Shown piece by piece: positions 60,544 through 64,000 of a DNA stretch of 64,000 nt (position 1 is the stretch's first letter; the number at the start of each line of letters is the position of its first letter). The stretch is from NCBI GenBank assembly GCA_001570385.1, contig BBYL01000036.1, positions 26,071 through 90,070 of the forward strand, written 5' to 3'. Made by a program: the position numbers and the translations under genes. A model generated the notes under the pieces. That model had not been told where the DNA came from. It made no database searches and saw only the letters and a program-made list of their open reading frames with translations. Source of the DNA: Microtetraspora glauca (GTDB taxonomy: Bacteria > Actinomycetota > Actinomycetes > Streptosporangiales > Streptosporangiaceae).

Positions 60544-61235
60544 GAGGTGGTTCCGTTCAGCAGATGCTTCTTCGCTTGGGCGTACTCGGCGTCGTCGAGC
60601 CGACCGGCCTGGTGGAGGGCGGCCAGCCGCTCCAGCTCGCCGACCAGATCGTTCGCGGCGGGCGGAGGGGGCGGGGCGGGAGTCCTCGCCGGAGCGGACG
60701 GGCGGACGGGGGCCGGGAACGTCCCTCGGGGAATCGGGAAAGCCCGGCCGGGGATCGGGGACGGCCTGCTGGGGACAGGGGAGGGCTCCGGCCCCCAGAA
60801 CACCCGCAGGAAGGCGTCCCGGTTCGCCAGGAACAGCAGCGGCACTCCGCCCATGAGGATGAAGAGCACCGCGCAGACCATGAAACCCCAATCGACGCCG
60901 TCGGCGACGTTCAGGGCGGAGTCGAGGAAGGCGTAGCCGAGGCTGAGGAACAGCGCGGGCCATGCCAGGAACGTCAGCCTGGGCCCCACCGGGAGCGTGC
61001 TCCAGGCGTAGACACCCAGTCCGGCGATCCCTCCGAAGATCGAGACGGGGACGATCCACCCGATGCCGTCGGGGCAGGGCGTCACGATCTCGTACGGCCC
61101 GCCGGAGCCGCAGCTTCCGCCGATCCCCATGACGACGTGGGAGGCGAGGTAGAGCAGGGTGAGGCAGCAGGCCAAGGCGCCCAGCCCGGCGAGCGTCCCG
61201 ATGGACCGCCGGAGGAGCTGAAGGGGGGTGAGCAC
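60540..61235 (-). CDS. Membrane protein with C-terminal SHOCT domain
   Basis: A 231-residue protein with about four membrane helices (residues 12-130), a Pro-rich cytosolic linker (about 145-195, PAPVRPSAPARTPAPPPPPA) and a C-terminal SHOCT motif (DLVGELERLAALHQAGRLDD) of about 30 residues. SHOCT segments mediate protein association. The start at 61235 (GTG, VLTPLQLLRRS) has no obvious ribosome site; the frame stays open to 61358 with unlike sequence. Followed by a coupled 34-residue membrane peptide. Function unknown. Confidence 0.78.
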   Translation of the reverse strand: MLTPLQLLRRSIGTLAGLGALACCLTLLYLASHVVMGIGGSCGSGGPYEIVTPCPDGIGWIVPVSIFGGIAGLGVYAWSTLPVGPRLTFLAWPALFLSLGYAFLDSALNVADGVDWGFMVCAVLFILMGGVPLLFLANRDAFLRVFWGPEPSPVPSRPSPIPGRAFPIPRGTFPAPVRPSAPARTPAPPPPPAANDLVGELERLAALHQAGRLDDAEYAQAKKHLLNGTTS

Positions 61236-61333
61236 GGTCGCATCGTAGGAGCGGCGGGGCCTCTCAGACCAGAGCCGACAGACCAGAACCGACAGACCGT
61301 ACTGACAGACCAGAGGCAGTCGGACCGGGGACG

Positions 61334-62437
61334 TCAGACCAGGGGCCGGTCGGGCCACTCCAGGAGCCGCGCCCCGAGCACCGCGGTCTCCAGCGTGAAC
61401 CGCTGGGTGGGATCGGCCGGGGAGAAGCCGGTGAGCCTGCGGACCCGCTCCAACCGGTAGGTGACGGCTCGCGTGCTGAGTCCGAGCCGGCGGGCGGCGG
61501 CCGTGTGGTTGCCCTGCGACGCGAACACCGCCTCCAGAGTCGAGAGCAACGGCTCGGGACCGCCCCGCGCCTCCGCGAGCGGGCCGAGGACGGTGCCGAC
61601 CAGGTCCACGATCGCGCCGCGATCTCGCAGCAGCACGGGGAAGACCAGCAGGTCGGCCGCCTTCAGCACCTGGGCGCGCAGGCCGAGGCGGTCGCCGAGC
61701 TCGATGGCGCCGACCGCCTCACGGTAGGACGTGACGATGCCGCCGGGACCGTGGTGCGGCCGGCCGACGCCGGCCCGCCACGCCGCCACCGACGACCGGA
61801 CGTGATGGGTGAACTCCCCCGTCGCCGCCGCCAGCGAGGCGGGCGCGGCGCAGACGAGCATGCCGTCGCGCCCGGCGACGAGGATGTTGTGCGAGCCGAA
61901 CCGGCTCACCAGCGCCTGCTCGATCCGCCTGATCACGTGGGCGTCCGGAGGGAGCGGCTCGTCCGTCCTGACCACGGTCACGGCGTACGCCTCGGCGAGA
62001 CGCAGTCCGAAGTGCTCGGCCTGCCGCGCGTCGGCCCGGCCCTGCAGCAGGTCGTCCACGAACTCCCTGCGCGCCTCGCCCTCCCTCGTGATGGCCGTGA
62101 GGTGGGCCTCCTCGTATCCCTCGGCGAACGCCGCGAGGCTGCGCCGTACCGCGCCGAGCACGGCGCCGAGCACCGCGCCGAGCACCGTGCCGTTCTCCTG
62201 ACCGGCCACCGCGGCGCCGTCGGACAGCTGCTCCGCGACGAGGAGGCAGGCGTCGGTGAGGGCGCGCAAGGGGATCCCGCGCTCGGCGGCCAGCGTGCCG
62301 CACGCCTTGAGCGCGTCCACCTCCGACCGGTCCGGGAGCCGGCCGGTGGCGATGGAAGCCGTCAGCGCGGAAAGGTACCCGCCGAGCAGGTCGGCGGGTA
62401 CCCCGGTCGCCTCGCTCACCCGAACGAGAACGTCCAT
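61334..62437 (-). CDS. PucR/CdaR-type transcriptional regulator
   Basis: A 367-residue regulator. The N-terminal half is a helical sensing region with DLLQGRADARQAEHFGLRLA, and the C-terminal PucR HTH (about 300-360) has LLSTLEAVFASQGNHTAAAR and RLGLSTRAVTYRLERVRRLT. An in-frame VLGAVLGAVLGAV stretch comes from a 12-nt DNA repeat. The ATG at 62437 shares one base with the stop of the ABC-2 permease gene (TGATG), so it is co-translated with the exporter and likely controls it or related genes. Confidence 0.87.
   Translation of the reverse strand: MDVLVRVSEATGVPADLLGGYLSALTASIATGRLPDRSEVDALKACGTLAAERGIPLRALTDACLLVAEQLSDGAAVAGQENGTVLGAVLGAVLGAVRRSLAAFAEGYEEAHLTAITREGEARREFVDDLLQGRADARQAEHFGLRLAEAYAVTVVRTDEPLPPDAHVIRRIEQALVSRFGSHNILVAGRDGMLVCAAPASLAAATGEFTHHVRSSVAAWRAGVGRPHHGPGGIVTSYREAVGAIELGDRLGLRAQVLKAADLLVFPVLLRDRGAIVDLVGTVLGPLAEARGGPEPLLSTLEAVFASQGNHTAAARRLGLSTRAVTYRLERVRRLTGFSPADPTQRFTLETAVLGARLLEWPDRPLV
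62151..62192. repeat. 12-nt tandem repeat inside the PucR-type gene
   Basis: About 3.5 copies of the unit GCGCCGAGCACC (first copy ends G) encode repeated VLGA on the minus strand. Copy-number change would alter the regulator without a frameshift. Confidence 0.75.
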
Positions 62438-63237
62438 CAGACTCCTACGTCACGCCGATCGAACGCGAGGACGGCCACCAGGAGGAACACGGCCGACGCG
62501 CCCAGCAGGACAAGATAATCCCCGACCGGCCACCCCTGATAGACGGGCCTGCCGTCCAGGAAGTAGTGGAACGGGGAGATCCACCGGAGCCAGGAGATCG
62601 CGTCCACGCTCTTGCCGAGCGTCTCGACGACGTACCCTGCTACGGCGTAGGCCCCGGTCACGGCCAGCGTGAGCGCCTTGCTGCCGCTGGCCGCGCCGAC
62701 GGCGAGCGCCAGCGCGCCGAAGAACAGGACCAGCAGGAACAGTCCCGTGTGCGCGGCGACGATGTGCCCGATCGGGACGTTCATGTCCTGCACCGCGGCC
62801 ATGCCCGCGATCAGGACGAAGGTCACGACCGCGATGCCCAGCAGCCCGAGCGCGAGCGCGGCGAACCGCTCGACCACCAGCCGCCTGCGGCCGATCGGCA
62901 GGGTGAGGGTCAGCTCCAGCGTGCCCGACTCCTCCGGCCCGGAGATCGCGCGGTTGCCGAGCACCGCCGCGCACATGATCAGGAGCAGCGGGCCGAACAG
63001 CTGGTACGCGATCACCTGGAGGTATCCGGGCCCGCTGGCGAGGTCGGACAGGCCGCCCATGAGGTCCTTGAGCGCGCCCGGATACTTGGCCATCGCGGCG
63101 TTCTCGTAGAAGTCCGGATTCTCCGCGATGCTGCCGTAGATGGACAGGTAGAGCATGAGGAACGCGCAGACGCCGACCGTCCAGCCGACGAGCGCCCTGC
63201 GGTAGTCGCTCAGCGTCTTACGCACCAGCGTGGGCAT
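62437..63237 (-). CDS. ABC-2 exporter permease
   Basis: A 266-residue ABC-2-type permease with six helices. RKTLSDYRRALVGWTVGVCA is the N-terminus, NRAISGPEESGTLELTLTLP is the characteristic cytoplasmic segment before helix 3, and it ends VAVLAFDRRDVGV. It transports outward an unknown substrate, commonly an antibiotic or lipid, with the adjacent ATPase, whose gene it overlaps by 20 nt. ATG at 63237. Confidence 0.9.
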   Translation of the reverse strand: MPTLVRKTLSDYRRALVGWTVGVCAFLMLYLSIYGSIAENPDFYENAAMAKYPGALKDLMGGLSDLASGPGYLQVIAYQLFGPLLLIMCAAVLGNRAISGPEESGTLELTLTLPIGRRRLVVERFAALALGLLGIAVVTFVLIAGMAAVQDMNVPIGHIVAAHTGLFLLVLFFGALALAVGAASGSKALTLAVTGAYAVAGYVVETLGKSVDAISWLRWISPFHYFLDGRPVYQGWPVGDYLVLLGASAVFLLVAVLAFDRRDVGV

Positions 63238-64000
63238 GCCGGGCCTCCTCGTCGCTGTAGTAGGCGAGGAAGATCTCCTCGAGGTCGGGCTCCGCGCTGA
63301 CCATGTGGACCACCGTGAACCGCGCCGCCGCCTTGATCAGCGCGTCGGGGCGACCGTCGATCGTGCAGCGCAGGCCGGCGCCCTCGACGACCAGGTCCCG
63401 CACTCCCGACAGGTTCTCGAACGCCTCCCGGGGGACCGGCGCGTCGAAGTGGAACTCGACCTTCCTGATGGCCCGCTCCCTGAGCGCGCCGACGTCCTCG
63501 ACCGCGACGAGCCGGCCGGCGCGTACGATCCCGACCCGGTCGGAGACGTGCTCTACCTCGGCCAGCACGTGCGAGGACATCAGGACGCTGCGCCCCTCAC
63601 GCTTGACCTCCCGGACCATGGCCAGGAACTCCTGCTGGACGAGGGGGTCGAGGCCGCTCGTGGGCTCGTCCAGGATGAGCAGCTCCGGATCGTGCATGAA
63701 CGCCTGGATCAGGCCGATCTTCTGCTTGTTGCCCTTGGACAGCTCGCCCATCCGCACCGACAGGTCCGCCTCCAGCCGCTCGGCGAGCTCGTCGATCCGG
63801 CCGCGCCGCAGGCCACCCCGTACGGAGGCCATGAACTCCAGGTAGGCGCGGGCCTTCTCCCTGCCCTCCAGGGCCAGCTCGCCCGGGAGGTATCCGATCC
63901 TGGCCCGCACCCTGCTGTCGCGCGGGTCCAGGCCGAGGACCTCGGCCCGCCCCGACGTCGGCCTGATGACGTCGAGGAGGAGCCGGATCGTCGTCGTCTT
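63218..64000 (-). CDS. ABC-2 exporter ATPase (5' end beyond the window)
   Basis: The 3' 260 codons of an ATP-binding protein; the gene continues past 64000. From the window edge it reads KTTTIRLLLDVIRPTSGRAE, the Walker A end, then LEADLSVRMGELSKGNKQKI (signature-like GELSKGNKQK), Walker B LLILDEPTSGLD and VLMSSHVLAEVEHVSDRVGI. The C-terminal tail has DUF4162-like sequence. It pairs with the overlapping ABC-2 permease and the PucR-type regulator in one operon. Confidence 0.93.
   Translation of the reverse strand, partial: KTTTIRLLLDVIRPTSGRAEVLGLDPRDSRVRARIGYLPGELALEGREKARAYLEFMASVRGGLRRGRIDELAERLEADLSVRMGELSKGNKQKIGLIQAFMHDPELLILDEPTSGLDPLVQQEFLAMVREVKREGRSVLMSSHVLAEVEHVSDRVGIVRAGRLVAVEDVGALRERAIRKVEFHFDAPVPREAFENLSGVRDLVVEGAGLRCTIDGRPDALIKAAARFTVVHMVSAEPDLEEIFLAYYSDEEARHAHAGA

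Noticed and set aside
61236..61358. N-terminal extension of the SHOCT protein to 61358
   Set aside because: The added 41 residues run into the PucR gene end and look random; the hydrophobic start at 61235 is preferred.
62151..62192. Possible CRISPR-like repeats
   Set aside because: The unit is 12 nt, contiguous and in frame within a gene, with no spacers and no cas genes nearby.

Overview
The window is core chromosome from a high-GC actinomycete. It shows GTG/TTG starts with AGGAGG-type ribosome sites, chains of 1- to 4-nt start/stop overlaps, several starts that look leaderless, and family-specific markers: a mycothiol-dependent reductase homologue, an Rv3520c-type F420 oxidoreductase, an Rv2629-type ribosome factor, DUF5130 and LutABC with a FadR-type regulator. 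Gene content and the dynamin-like GTPase pair fit a filamentous actinomycete, most simply Streptosporangiales; that placement is inference. I see no rRNA, tRNA, IS element, prophage or CRISPR array.

Layout. 1-5.0 kb: end of a deformylase gene, an aldehyde dehydrogenase, a mycothiol-dependent reductase homologue and aminopeptidase N. 5.1-11.3 kb: lemA with a DUF2207 protein, an unknown gene, two small genes (DUF5130 and a CtaJ-like membrane protein), an amidase and a NERD protein. 11.3-17.2 kb: ilvD with a strong terminator, a WYL protein, a zinc ribbon, a divergent MarR/MFS pair, a GNAT and an HNH protein. 17.5-20.5 kb: prolyl oligopeptidase and purU. 20.5-25.4 kb: an HTH-TPR regulator, a GNAT, a 24-residue peptide gene and a TPR protein on the minus strand, with a small divergent gene. 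25.4-33.2 kb: a cluster of hairpins, mscS, truncated haemoglobin, alpha-glucosidase, thioesterase, ABC-F protein, diguanylate cyclase and SSB. 33.4-42.1 kb: two dynamin-like GTPases coupled to cobA, then cobT and a CbiX-type chelatase. 42.2-44.9 kb: a double GNAT with an 18-codon ORF, a DUF2795 protein and an Rv2629-type factor. 44.9-49.6 kb: lutABC, its divergent GntR regulator and an F420 oxidoreductase behind a KstR-type box. 49.8-54.3 kb: a DUF4328 protein and an SOS-boxed DUF6504-dnaE2 pair. 54.5-58.5 kb: a complete ABC importer. 58.5-64 kb: a truncated ATPase gene, small unknown genes, a quinone reductase, a SHOCT membrane protein and an ABC-2 exporter with a PucR-type regulator.

The order reductase, pepN, HNH, globin, alpha-glucosidase, thioesterase, ABC-F, SSB follows Mycobacterium tuberculosis Rv2466c to Rv2478c, with accessory genes inserted between the conserved ones. 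The most interesting inserted segment is 20.5-25.4 kb, where a micropeptide gene is translationally coupled to a TPR protein beneath an HTH-TPR regulator. Other points of note are a disordered WDAF-repeat arm on the larger dynamin-like GTPase, LexA and KstR boxes, and a DnaE2 gene with no neighbouring Y-family polymerase.
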